From Hydractinia symbiolongicarpus (Eukaryota > Cnidaria > Hydrozoa > Anthoathecata > Hydractiniidae): DNA of 64,000 nucleotides. A program made the position numbers and the translations under genes. Shown here one piece after another: positions 12,372 to 22,345 of this stretch. The stretch's first letter is position 1, and the number at the start of each line of letters is the position of its first letter. The stretch covers positions 27,156,001-27,220,000 of the forward strand of contig NC_079883.1 in assembly GCF_029227915.1 (NCBI RefSeq), given 5' to 3'. The notes beneath the pieces were generated by a model. It did no database searches. It saw only the letters and a program-made list of their open reading frames with translations, and was not told the DNA's origin.

Positions 12372-13277
12372 AGCATGTATCACACCTATGAAGCAGATGC
12401 TGATGCAGAAGCAAGTTAATGTGAGCATGACTGAAGCAAGTGAAGCAAGCGTGAAGCATGAAGCAAACGTTGAAGCAAGAATATCAAAAAAATTTGATAT
12501 TCTTGCTTCATTGTTGCATCTGCTTCACGCCTGCTTCATGATTTTTGTAGTGTAAGCAGGTAATGCAAGGTGCGCAAGTGAAGCAAATGGTAAAAAAACA
12601 AAAAAACAAAAAAACAAAAAAACAGAACTTATGATAACAACAAATATGGCAGATAAAAAACTTGCCAAAGTTGTGAGGAAATATACAATTTTGTATGATA
12701 AATCCGATAAAGACCGCAAAGATAAAAACAAAAGACTCCGAGCTTGATAATGAATTGTTAAAGATAATCGTTCAGCAGGAGAAATAGCTTTTCCAAATCG
12801 AGTATCATTCTTTGCTATTGATGGACCAATGACATTTAAAACGTACTGAAACGACTCAGGCGACATTCGATAATACCTGCAAAAGTTATTATATAAAACA
12901 AATTCTTTCCGCAAACTTATGCTAAAAAATTATATAAAATTCTAACTTGAAATAAGATTTTTCTGTCCCCAAGCAGCACTTCTTGAGCCGCGTATGGTAA
13001 ACACCACGTTGTTCACGATGCTTAAAAATTTCGCGAACCCATACTTTTCTTAAAATATTTAGAGTTTTTCCTTGCGCCGTCGTTTTTTCAACAACAAATA
13101 TCCCAAAATCATAACTAAATACTCCTCTTCATCCATGTTTATCAAAAGAATGCAAGTGATCTTCTTGCGCTAGTGTGAGCTACTTGCTTCACCTCTTGCT
13201 TCACTTTTTGCTTCACACTAACTGCACATGCTTACTTCACTTGCTTCTGCACCTGCTTCATAACTGTGACACAGGCT
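12372..13277 (-). mobile_element. PIF/Harbinger element, degenerate
   Basis: Terminal inverted repeats: left AGCATGTATCACACCTATGA and right (reverse complement) AGCCTGTGTCACAGTTATGA, followed in both by AGCAGRTGC and GAAGCAAGT blocks. They are flanked by TTA on both sides (12369-12371 and 13278-13280), the 3-bp TWA-type duplication typical of Harbinger. Subterminal GAAGCAAG motifs recur many times at both ends. It sits inside the integrase-type transposon, so it inserted later. Confidence 0.88.
12525..13136 (-). pseudogene. Harbinger transposase N-terminal remnant (HARBI1-like)
   Basis: On the minus strand the reading begins near the ATG at 13136 (Met-Asp-Glu-Glu-Glu), breaks, continues as a KVWVREIFKHREQRGVYHT segment, and after an intron-like gap as YYRMSPESFQYVLNVIGPSI and KAISPAERLSLTIHY. 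These follow in order the conserved N-terminal region of PIF/Harbinger nucleases, where a W-V-R-x-I motif is followed by Y-F-R-M-S and by I-S-P-x-E-R-L-x-L-T-L. At least one frameshift or stop lies between the segments. The catalytic DDE part is absent: after the HYQ region the sequence runs into AAAAAAAC repeats and the element end. It therefore cannot make active transposase. Confidence 0.8.
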
Positions 13278-13398
13278 TTATATATCAAACTTTTTGCATG
13301 TGTGTTAAATGCGCAAAGTAAATGCGCGTGCAAGTGCGCGCATCACTTTTCGTGAAAAGGCGGGAAATCATCCTAAAAGATGGCTGACAATGTAAATA

Positions 13399-14744
13399 TT
13401 CTGACCCAACTTAGAACACGGCCCGTCTTAGGACGGGATGGACCATCCTTGGACACGGCGGCCCATTTTTTGATACGGTGGCCCATCTTTTGACATGCTA
13501 CCCTGTCAATTGACGGGCCAGGACCAACTTGCGACATGGCGTTAAAAGATGTTTGCATACTTCAAGACCTTGTATTTAACGTAAACTAACTCCAATAAAG
13601 TGAAAAAACTGAACCTGCTACAACTTTTGCCGAGGTATTGTTGTATATGGCTAGCTCAGATTAAATCGAATTATGCATTTCAAGATTGTTGTGGGTAGCA
13701 AAAAAAACACTACTTGCCAACTCTTGGTGCAAGATCATATTTGTAATTTCATAGTATATATATTCACAGGTATATAAATATAGCTAAGCTGTTGTTTAAG
13801 CTATTTTGCTATGTTTAATTTTCAATATAATCTTTGATGAAATTAATGCAACTTGAGAGCAAAAATCGTTTTGGCTGGGGCATCCATGATTGAAATATTT
13901 TGTTATATATTCAAGAAACAGAAAGATTATGACTATGATTTAAAAAAGTATTTTAAGTTAATTTATGTTTTATGTGATCAGTATCACCAGTTTCGAGCAG
14001 AGTCCTTAAGGATAGTTAACTCCTATATGTACGGAGGTCTGGCACCCGAGGGCCAAAATATGCTGATATCAGCAGCAAATATCTGAAAATCATAAGGCAG
14101 AACCACATTTTTTCACAATTACCCAGAGTTCCTCGACGTTGTCCGTCATTTTGGCTAGCGCTGAAACTAAACTTGTTACTAAGACGCGGTTGTAAGCTCA
14201 GGGATCGTGGCTTGAAACTAAAGACATGCAAAGAAATGCCATGAGTAGTGCAAGGGAAAGAAGAGGAATTCTTAAGTAATTTTTTTTCAGTGGATTTACA
14301 GGAATTTGAGGTACCCCACAATGAGTAGTAAAGAACAGAAACGCCTCTCCGATGTCTGATGATGAGGGATCTGGATAATATTTATTTTGTGATTTTAAGC
14401 TACCTAACCAGTACCATGCCAGCACTCCAGGGCACATTTGTTATTAGATAATTAAGTGATAAAGTACAAGAGCTAAATATAATACTTTAATGAGAGAGTG
14501 TACAGTTAAGTTTGTCCCATCTGATGATACGACTTTTAAAAGCAAGAGATTCCTTTGTCAATAGTTGGGCCTGAACCAACTTAAGACGTGTTTGCATACA
14601 TTTGTCCAAAGTTGGGCCAGGCCCGTCAATATATGGGCCATCCCGATTGCGAACACACCGACCCGTCTTTTGACGGGCCGGCCTGTCTAAAGACGGGCCA
14701 GTCCCGCGTCCAAAATTGGGCCAGTGCCTGTAGTTGGGTCAGAA
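13399..14744. mobile_element. nested TIR element with palindromic subterminal motifs
   Basis: The ends TTCTGACCCAAC (13399) and GTTGGGTCAGAA (14744) are perfect 12-bp inverted repeats. Flanks TGTAAATA and CATAAACA look like an 8-bp target duplication decayed by transitions only. Removing the element restores an open frame beginning ATGGCTGACAATGTAAAT in the host transposon, which supports these borders. Both ends carry GC-rich near-palindromes of the form CCCGTC-N4-GACGGG and GGCCCGTC...GACGGGCC. The centre has no recognisable transposase. An 8-bp duplication fits hAT, but the TIR start is atypical, so the superfamily stays open. Confidence 0.7.
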
Positions 14745-14752
14745 CATAAACA

Positions 14753-16238
14753 TTAAGAATTTCTTGAACAAGTTGCCTTCTTTAATTTTACAAGCAAGAA
14801 GACAAGTATTTGCAACGAATCAATGTTTGTGAATTTTGGTGTAAGAGATTAGAGGATTGTTTGCAATTTCTGATAATATTTGGTCGAAGAATAATAGACG
14901 TAGGATGTGAAAACTTCGATGGAATTGTCAGTTTATTAGATATAATAGTGGAAGAAATCCAGTCTTTAAAACAAAGATTTGAAAGGTTTCTCGAAGAAAA
15001 CGTTACTTCAGAACTTCAGCAAAATATTTGCCCAACTAATTCAACTGAAAGTTGTTGGGGCGGACGTTGTACAATCTGATGTGGAAGATTTATTTGATAT
15101 TTATCGAAATTGGAACGATGTGTCAAAATGTATTGGTGTATCAACCAAAACGTTAAGAAGAAGGAGAATTCAGTTTGGTGTACATATACTCGAGAAGAGT
15201 GGTCAACGAGGGTATTACTCAAAAATGAGCCACGCAGATCTTTGCAAAGTTGTGCAAGAGGTATTAAATGTTCTTCCCAACGCTGGCGAAACCTACATTA
15301 CTGTATCATGTCGATCAAGAGGTATATATGTACAACGACAAAGAATCAGAGAAGCAATAAACGAAGTCGACCCGGTCAACCGGGCGTTGCGCACTCAGTA
15401 CTGTAAGAAGAGCGTGTCACGTGAAAGCACGTCTTTGGTAAGTAAAAGTTTTAGCAATAACCATTTTCATAAAATGAAATGCTGCTGCTTTACGGTTGAT
15501 GTATTCATTTCTCTTAGGCACATAGACGGGCACCGCAAGCTTAAACGATGGCGCTATGGATGGGTACAGTCGCTTAATCATGTACTTGAAGTGTAGCAAC
15601 AACAATAGGTCTTCAACAGTGGCAGGCACAGCATCCCGTCGCGTGTGAGAGCTGATTTTGGAACGGAAAATGTGGAAGTGGCCAGATTTATGCTTAACGA
15701 AAGAGGCATTATTCGAGGCAGTGTGATATGCGGTAAGTCAGTGCACAACCAACGTATTGAACGCTTTTGGGGTGAAGTGAAAAGAATTGTCGTTCAACAG
15801 TGTCAAAATATTTTTTACTTTCTTGAAAATGAGCAATTGTTGGATCCGTTAGATGAAAGTGATTTGTATGCGCTTCATTTTGTTTATATACCGCGAATCA
15901 ATTGGGCCTTGCAAGAGCTTGAAAGGGAGTGGGCTTTCCACCCGCTTTTAATAGCGGATAACAAATCACCACGTCAATTGTGGCATATAGGTATGACAAA
16001 TCTGTTGAATACAGATCCAGAGTCGCTGGAGGCAGCTGAAATATCAAATTGGGATGATTATGGTATAGACGACGATGGTCCGTTACCGCACGTTCAATCA
16101 GATAATGATGTGCACGTCCCTACAACTAAAGCTTCGTTGTGTGAAGAATGCTTACCTTTATTTCATCGTACTATTGAACCACTATATGAAGATGGGAATG
16201 AGGGAATCAATGTTTACTCATGTGTAAGAAAATATTGA
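14753..16238 (+). pseudogene. integrase-core (rve) DDE transposase, degenerate
   Basis: Coding pieces run from the ATG at 13380, across the nested insertion, to the stop at 16238. The N-terminal part near 14979-15400 contains a helix-turn-helix-like segment (CIGVSTKTLRRRRIQFGVHI) and the family's AGETYITVSCRSRGIYVQRQ region. After a 1-nt frameshift near 15395 an intron (GTAAGT at 15437, CTCTTAG ending at 15518) leads into LWHIDGHRKLKRW. All three catalytic acidics are visible: Asp in WHID, Asp in [13 protein letters not shown], and Glu in [14 protein letters not shown] deletion of several residues plus frameshifts between the first two Asp break the frame near 15565-15640, so the copy is dead. 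The last 197 codons (15645-16238) are open and end in an acidic tail. The family is common in cnidarian and fish genomes as single-copy-looking integrase-domain genes. Confidence 0.85.
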
Positions 16239-16375
16239 GCATGTATACAAAAAAAGTTAAACATGCATACAAAATGTTGAACATATATACGAAAAAGTTG
16301 AACATGTATACAAAATGTTGAACATATACGCGGAAATGTTGAACATATATTTGAAAATGTTGACCTATACATAAT
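16238..16375. repeat. subterminal 20-21-bp tandem repeats of the integrase transposon
   Basis: About six degenerate copies of a unit like GAACATGTATACAAAATGTT sit just inside the right TIR. Diverged copies in inverted orientation (TTCAACA, AACTTTTTGTGTATAA) occur inside the left TIR at 12190-12330. Such paired subterminal repeats are usual transposase-binding arrays. Confidence 0.75.
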
Positions 16376-16406
16376 ATTGGACTTTTGTCCGCTTTGGCGG
16401 GGGATA

Positions 16407-18880
16407 GAAATAAAAAATATGTTCAAAAAATTATTTCACGTAATTTGAAGTTAGTCACCAGTGAAAACCAAACAGTTATTTTTTGCAGAAAGAAGAGCAA
16501 ATTTGTTCCACAAACTCAACCTCGTTCCCAGGGCATCTTGTATCTTTTCTGACCCCGGGACGGCGATACGAAATGGCCCTGGAGGAGACCTCGTCACGTG
16601 ACCCTCCAATACGCAGTATTTATGTGTGTAATATTTAATGAGGTTTGTCTCAATGTACCAAAGTTTTATATATAACTTGCAGAGCTAAGCGAGATCGGCG
16701 TTTTACGTCACAGATACGTGCGGCGAGTTTGTTTTGATTCCTCTCATCGCAACACAAAAAATTCTCGCATATTGCCCTTGATTGTTTTGTGTAAATGTAT
16801 AAATATACAATAATGTTATTTAGGCTGCTGTTTACTTGAAGAAATTCAAGCAATTTAGTTATGTGTATTTCACTGAATTGGTTGACTAGCAAGTAGGGGA
16901 AACTCGGAAATTAGTAAATGATTTACCATCTGAACATAGAACTTCGTTGGTTCTCTAAGTTGCAAATATGGCTACATAATTTTCAAATGTTCGTATCATT
17001 CTAGGTGCATGACTGAAAGTAGCTAGGCAGAAATTTAACCTCATATTAACATTTACATTTTTATTCATTTTGGCTAAACTTTAGAATTCTCATTTACCGT
17101 GAGTTCATATCTGTGTCTGCATTACTGCTTTTATATGATGACAAAGATTTTGCTGTATTTAAACAATACTTAACTGAAACTGAATTCATATATGGTGGAC
17201 TCACTGCTTGCAGTTATATTGGGTGAAAAAGACTTCAGAAAAGTATTTGCTTCAGAAGTATTTTTTTCTTTTAAATTTGTGGCCTTAACATTTCCAAAAA
17301 TTTTATCAAAAGCATTATGCTGGTTTGAAAATTGAAAAAGTCTACGTGTGATCTGTTTTCTCGATTTAATGTATCACTGCCTATATAGTTTAGAAAGAAT
17401 TGGTATACGACTTTACCAACAGCAAAGTATTGCTACCTTGAGAAAAAAATGTTTCGGGAATAATTTTTTGAGGAAATTATTTTGGGGATTTTGGACCAAA
17501 ATTAGTTTCATAAATTCGCACTTTTTAGAGCTCATCAAAATTCTGCTGCTGTTCAAAAATCGATTTTTTATTGATATATACATCTATTTATTGTTATCAT
17601 TCTGCTTGGAAAATATTTAAATGCCAAACTAGCTAACCGTGAAGATTAATTCAGTATTCTCATAAGAGCAACCTATCACAAAAAGATATCAGCAAAGAGA
17701 TATTCCTTGCAACTAATTTTTTTGTTTACTGGCATAATTGTATGTTGAATCTTATCTGACTTATTTCTGAGGTTAGAATAGCTTTTAAAATTTTCTGAAT
17801 CTGTATCTTGGTCAAAATTGATATGCTGTCAAAACGGCTTATTGGTGTCTCTGAAAATTGCTAAATTCTGAAACTCAGAAAGTATGATGATAATAGAACT
17901 ATTTTTTGGCTCAATTTCATCAAACCAATCTAAAACCATATCATACCAAATCTCAAGTCAATATTTTAATTTTTACTGAAGTTATGGGACGCTATATAAA
18001 CTATATACTCGGTTTAGACTTTTTTTATTATTTTTTATGTTCACTGCTTTGTAATTTGTATTAAAATATTGAGATAAAAAAATCTTAAGAAAATCTCCCT
18101 ACCTTTTTCTCTTCCTCAAAATGGCTTTGTAAATTTTTTATGCCTCGTGTAAAATTATATTTTATCAGATTGGTTTAAAAGTACTCCATAACAAGTTTCA
18201 AGTCAATAACTTTATTTTTTTACTGAAGCTATTGCACTTTGAATTTTCTTGAATTAGGCCGGGTAAATCTGCATTCAATGATAAAATGGCTTCGACGGTT
18301 AACCTACTGGCTTTTTATATCTTTTATAGTAACCAAAGCATATAAGGTAATATAACATGCCCACTAATAACAACCTGATATAATTTAAAACGTAATGTAT
18401 ATATATGTTGTAAAAAAAATATTTTCGATATTTTGTGCAAAATTATTTTGTCTATAAAGGACATGGGCGGCAATTTTACGCAACGTCATTCTTTGCAAAA
18501 AGCTGCAAATTAAACCTGGCCACTTGAAAACAAGTTGAGCTCCTTTCTTTTGTTTTTATCTTGATAACTTGCTAGGTATAGTGTGACTAGCTAGCTACTT
18601 TTCTAGCTTTATTAAACATTCCCAGCTATTGAAATATTGTCATGTAAGCAATATTACTTTATGATGTCTTATTTTATACTCTCATTGCTTAGTAACTTGG
18701 AGTCTCTTAAAACGTTTAAACTGTAATATTAGTCAGAAAATTGTTAGAATACGTATTTATTTGGACTCATAATTGTAAAATGATTTTGTTATCAATATTC
18801 TTGGTAATCTTTTCCCTTATTTTTAGACTGTTACCCTAACGACGAAATGGGGGCAACGAAAATTTATTTTCCTCAAGCGA
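16407..18880. other. non-coding, with one foldback copy
   Basis: Apart from the foldback element at 16517-16594, this is AT-rich DNA with no supported gene. ORFs at 16650-16892 and 17348-17620 lack motifs, splice context and coding bias. Confidence 0.4.
16517..16594. repeat. foldback element copy (CAACCTCG family)
   Basis: Starts CAACCTCGTTCCCAGGGCAT, carries the family's internal GGGACGGCGATACG block, and ends GGCCCTGGAGGAGACCTCG, a diverged inverted copy of the start. Confidence 0.75.
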
Positions 18881-19059
18881 CAAAATTTCGTGGCCTAGCG
18901 CTATGGTCACGCTGTTCGTCTCAAAAGTCAAAAATCATTTTTAAAATTTTGCATGAAGTGCTGCAGTTCATAAAATCTTAATTTTATGACTTTGACCAAT
19001 GAGCTGTTTCAAGTGGACATTGGACACTATGGTCCACTGCACCCTGTAGTACCAAATGC

Positions 19060-19142
19060 GATATATTTCTGTCCACTTTGTTGCAACGGGTTAATTTGAA
19101 GGACGTGCGACCCCGTGGATTTTTCCACGGGCTAACGTCTAG
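19060..19142 (+). mobile_element. Helitron-like 3' end
   Basis: Shares CAAATGCGATATATTTCTGT with the Helitron at 20702-20878 and ends in a hairpin CCCGTGGA-TTTT-TCCACGGG (19112-19131), then CTAACGT and CTAG, followed by T. Hairpin plus CTAG|T is the Helitron 3' signature. The 5' end was not located. Confidence 0.75.
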
Positions 19143-19143
19143 T

Positions 19144-19270
19144 TCGTATTATAACACCCATATACGTCTGTCTGTCTGTCACGCAAAATGGTAACCACAG
19201 TAGCCAGACACAACATGCGATAAATAAAGGACGGACAAACCCGTGGATTTATACACGGGCCACCGACTAG
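19144..19270 (+). mobile_element. short non-autonomous Helitron-like element
   Basis: Begins TCGTATTATAACACC followed by a GTCTGTCTGTCTGTC stretch, as in the related element at 20702. It ends with the hairpin CCCGTG...CACGGG (19240-19259), CACCGA and CTAG before T. It directly follows another Helitron 3' end, a head-to-tail arrangement. Length is about 127 bp with no coding capacity. Confidence 0.7.
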
Positions 19271-19279
19271 TTATATTAA

Positions 19280-20380
19280 AACCGAAGCTCGTGGTTTGCT
19301 ACCTCTACGACCTGTACTATCGATGCCTGGCTCAGCGTATCACAAAATTGCTTGCCAAGTAGCTGATTGGTTAAAAGTTGTTCCTGAATGCAACACAGAT
19401 ATGTCATCAAAACAGATAACAGATAGTTTAAAGATATCAAACTAGGTAAATGTGATGACATTATTTGCGGTGTACAATCTCTCTACACGAATATACCGGT
19501 GAACGAAGCCATTAGTTACTGTGTAGATCTTCTGTTCTGTGGAAGAAACACGATACCACTTGTGGATAGAGAAACAATTAAGACCATGTGGGAAATTTGC
19601 TGACATGCAACGAATATTATTTGCAAGCCGAAGGCCCCACAAGAGAGTCCACCAGTAGCAATGGTTATAAGTAAGTTCGGTCAACGTATAGAAAGTGACG
19701 CTACATTATGCACACGTTATATGAACAATTTCATGCGAAACTATTCGAAATTTAATTTAATAATAAAATTGAGCAAAATCGATAATTACCATCGGACTTT
19801 ACAATTTACTATCAAGAAGAAAAAAGACCAGACACTTCCATTTCTTGAAATAAGGTTGCTGCAGATCAAAACAAAAATATCCTCTACAGCTGACATACAT
19901 CGGGTTAACGATGAACTATCATGTACTTGCACTACAAAAATATAAAAGATCAGTTGTTTCAGGATTCATCCACAGAATTTACAGTGCCTGTAAGTCATGG
20001 AAGAATTTCTATGAACATTTGGAGAGAGCAAAAAAGTTGTTGAAAGCTAATCAATACCTTCCGTATTTTTATGATCGATAACAAAATCGATAATCGAAAA
20101 GGTTATTAATCCAGAAAGAACTGAAGTAAAGGTCGGTGAAGAAACTCTGAAGGAGAAAATGATTTTTGACAATACAAAGGGAAATGTTCTGAAAAATTCC
20201 ATGACTCGTTAAATCGAATGAATGCTCCGAGCAAAGTTGTATTTACCATCCGAAATCTGAAATCAGTTCCTCCGTCGCTCAACGCAAAAGTTTGACGAGT
20301 CTCTGAAAGGTATACCATGTTGTTTGCCCAAGTTGCGAAGCTTGCTATGCTGACTTACCTGACTCAAACAGAAACTTAAC
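19280..20380 (+). pseudogene. Penelope-like retroelement, RT plus GIY-YIG remnant
   Basis: Broken plus-strand frames follow the order of a Penelope-like polyprotein. First, RGLLPLRPVLSMPGSAYHKI and the HKIAKQVADWLKVVPECNT region with TKQI-like and DSLK motifs. Then DDIICGVQSLYTNIPVNEAI, the RT core in which SLYTNIP is typical. After a decayed gap come RYMNNFMRN, where the catalytic Y-x-D-D has become YMNN near 19718-19729, and TLQFTIKKKKDQTLPFLEI. Then KSWKNFYEHLERAKKLLKAN, and finally VYHVVCPSCEACYAD, which matches the start of a GIY-YIG endonuclease domain. Many stops and frameshifts plus loss of the aspartates make it inactive. The 3' end and any terminal repeats were not resolved. Confidence 0.8.
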
Positions 20381-20701
20381 CCGAAAAACCTGTATATATT
20401 TTTAAGATACAGTCTACTCTCTCGATAAGTAAAACCCTAGTGGAAATTTCGTTTTCGTTTTGGAACCAATTTTCCCGGTCCCTTGGATTTGCATTAACAA
20501 ACCTCTCTTATTTTATTCGGATAAGTGGAATTCTAGATAAGTGGAACTTTCGATTAGTGGAAACTTTTTGGCCCCTTGGGTTATTTCATAGAAGTGGAAC
20601 TTTTCCAAAAGAAAAATCGTCTACAGTACGTTCGAATTATTTTAATCAATACATTCTCTTTTTGAATGCGAGCATTCGATTGTTATCAAGTAATGAAAAC
20701 A

Positions 20702-20878
20702 TCTCTATAATAATAGCCGTATTCTGTCTGTTTGTCTCTGCGCGGACCCCCGCTGAGTTAGAAAATCATGTTACGGAAACACGAATATCAAATGCGATAT
20801 ATTTTTATCCACTTTGTTGCGACGGTTAAATATAAAGAACGGGCGAACCCGTGGATTTTACCACGGGTTAACGACTAG
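20702..20878 (+). mobile_element. non-autonomous Helitron inserted in the pogo element
   Basis: The 5' end TCTCTATAATAATAGCCG follows an A. The 3' end has the hairpin CCCGTGG-ATTTTA-CCACGGG (20848-20867), TTAACGA and CTAG, followed by T. Insertion between A and T without duplication, a TC start and a CTAG end meet the Helitron criteria. It is 177 bp long with a GTCTGTTTGTC stretch near the 5' end. Confidence 0.85.
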
Positions 20879-20879
20879 T

Positions 20880-21146
20880 AAAAACTATATTAGCAGTCAC
20901 ATTTCAAAAATAGCAGCTGTTCAGTCTTCAAAGCGAAGGCTTACCTGTGTAACTTCAGTCGATATGTGCAAGGCATTAAAAGAAATTGATGCAGGACAAA
21001 CCTGTATATCTACTGCAAACAAATACGGTTTCGCTAAAAACACAGTTTCACACTGGGTGAAAGTACCTTTGGAAGTTTTTAAATTATTCGAAAAAAAACT
21101 TTCAAAAAGTTTAAAACAAGCTAGTATAAAAGATTATTTTTTATAA
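20880..21146 (+). pseudogene. pogo/Tigger transposase N-terminal DNA-binding fragment
   Basis: Frame ending at the stop 21144-21146. It contains KRRLTCVTSVDMCKALKEID followed by AGQTCISTANKYGFAKNTVS and HWVK, matching the CENP-B-type helix-turn-helix (pogo HTH) found at the start of Tigger transposases. The second DNA-binding domain and the DDE catalytic domain are missing. The upstream coding part is interrupted by the Helitron insertion. Confidence 0.75.
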
Positions 21147-21404
21147 CTTCATTTGCTAAGAAAATCATCACGTGGAACATAAATACCTATAAAGCATTTT
21201 CTTTTGTTCCTTCCCTTGTTTTTGATTATTCGTAAATTCTTCGGTGTCCTGAGATTTCAGATAAGATCGAAGTTCGATAAGTAAAACTTTTTTTCGGTTT
21301 CATAGAGGTTCTACTTATATATCGAGCAATTCGGATTACTGAAACACTGGATAAGTGGAACCATTTTTTTCGGTCCAGTGGAGGTTCAACTTCGTAGTAG
21401 ACTG

Positions 21405-22139
21405 TATGTTTTAATCTGTTTTTATCTTATTTTAGATGCTGATGATTCATGTTGAATCGAAATATCTCTTAAAATATATATATAATACATTGTTGGACAA
21501 TTATTTGCATCAAAAATTTACCTCAATGTTCTTACCGCATAATTTACATTACCATATATACAAGAAGTAAATGAAAAAATGTCTTTTTCTTCATTTAGTC
21601 ACCATATAAAACTGCTACAATTGTGCACAATTAATTTGATAAAATTGTATAATTTTGTACCAGATATTGTACAGATGTAACCACTAGGCACAATATATTG
21701 TGACTTCAAGGGTCACAATTTTTTTAAATAAAATCAGACTACCTGGTTTTTGGGCTAACGCTTCTGGAATCCCGTTTCCCATCAAATTCAAGCAAGGAGA
21801 CTTTTAAAATAACGGACGCCTCTGATTAGCAGGACAAAAAAACGCATCAAAGTTGTCCGCAAATTAGAAAATCAACTTTGTTGTTTGTGTGATGCTTTTA
21901 CCCAACCTCGTTCCCAGACCCATTTTTCTCTTTCTGACAATCTCAGACGGCAAAATATCAAAAAAACGAAAAGTTGCCTTGGAAACGAGGTTGGCTTTTA
22001 CCATAAACCCTGCATTACATAGAGTCAATTGTAAAAGGAATATTTTTTTATTACCCTTTCTCTCATCGATTTTTGTTTTATATAGTATTGATTTACTTCT
22101 GTTACAACTGCCTGTGTCTTTTTTTAAGTAAACTTTGAT
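21405..22139. other. non-coding with a foldback copy
   Basis: AT-rich. The only structure I recognise is the foldback element at 21903-21994. Confidence 0.4.
21903..21994. repeat. foldback element copy (CAACCTCG family)
   Basis: Begins CAACCTCGTTCCCAGACCC and ends CCTTGGAAACGAGGTTGG, giving about 17-bp imperfect inverted arms around a short AT-rich centre. Confidence 0.85.
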
Positions 22140-22345
22140 TCGAAAACATGTCCCTAAATTATCTGGTTTGTGCTCTAATTAGAGAAAAATCCCACCTTAG
22201 TCGCATTAAATCAGAGGAAAAACAAAAATTAGTGAAAAGAGTGTCGCACTACAAATAAGGGGACATAAATTAAAGAAATTTCGAAAAGACCATTTGCACT
22301 AATTAGAGGATGCATTAAATTAAAAAAATGACGGCAGGCGTGTCA
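22140..22345 (+). repeat. dispersed repeat A, copy 3
   Basis: Contains TGCTCTAATTAGAG, CCACCTTAGTCGCATTAAAT and AAAGAGTGTCGCACTACAAA, matching in inverse orientation the repeat at 6860-6975. Confidence 0.65.

Larger units (their letters stand above)
12149..16406 (+). mobile_element. integrase-core DDE transposon, interrupted by two other elements
   Basis: The left end TATCCCCCGCCAAAGTGGAC at 12149 and the right end at 16406, reverse-complemented TATCCCCCGCCAAAGCGGAC, match at 19 of 20 bases. Flanks AAAATA and GAAATA give a likely 6-bp target duplication with one change. Between them lie a degenerate DDE transposase on the plus strand and 20-21-bp subterminal repeats (clearest near the right end). 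Removing the two nested insertions (12372-13277 and 13399-14744) leaves about 2 kb. The TIR structure and single transposase ORF, without RT, gag or LTRs, fit an IS3-like/Ginger-like eukaryotic DNA transposon. I cannot decide the Repbase superfamily by eye. Confidence 0.8.
20410..21404 (+). mobile_element. pogo/Tigger-type element (Tc1/mariner superfamily)
   Basis: The ends CAGTCTACT and AGTAGACTG are inverted repeats flanked by TA on both sides (20408-20409, 21405-21406), the duplication expected for this superfamily. Both ends carry several GATAAGTGGAAC-type repeats, typical of pogo/Tigger subterminal regions. It encodes only a DNA-binding segment (see 20880-21146) and has been split by a Helitron at 20702-20878. 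At 995 bp it is non-autonomous. Confidence 0.9.

Noticed and set aside
14979-16238. Integrase domain as evidence of an endogenous retrovirus
   Set aside because: No LTR, gag, protease or RT nearby. Terminal inverted repeats and a DNA-transposon-type integrase explain it.
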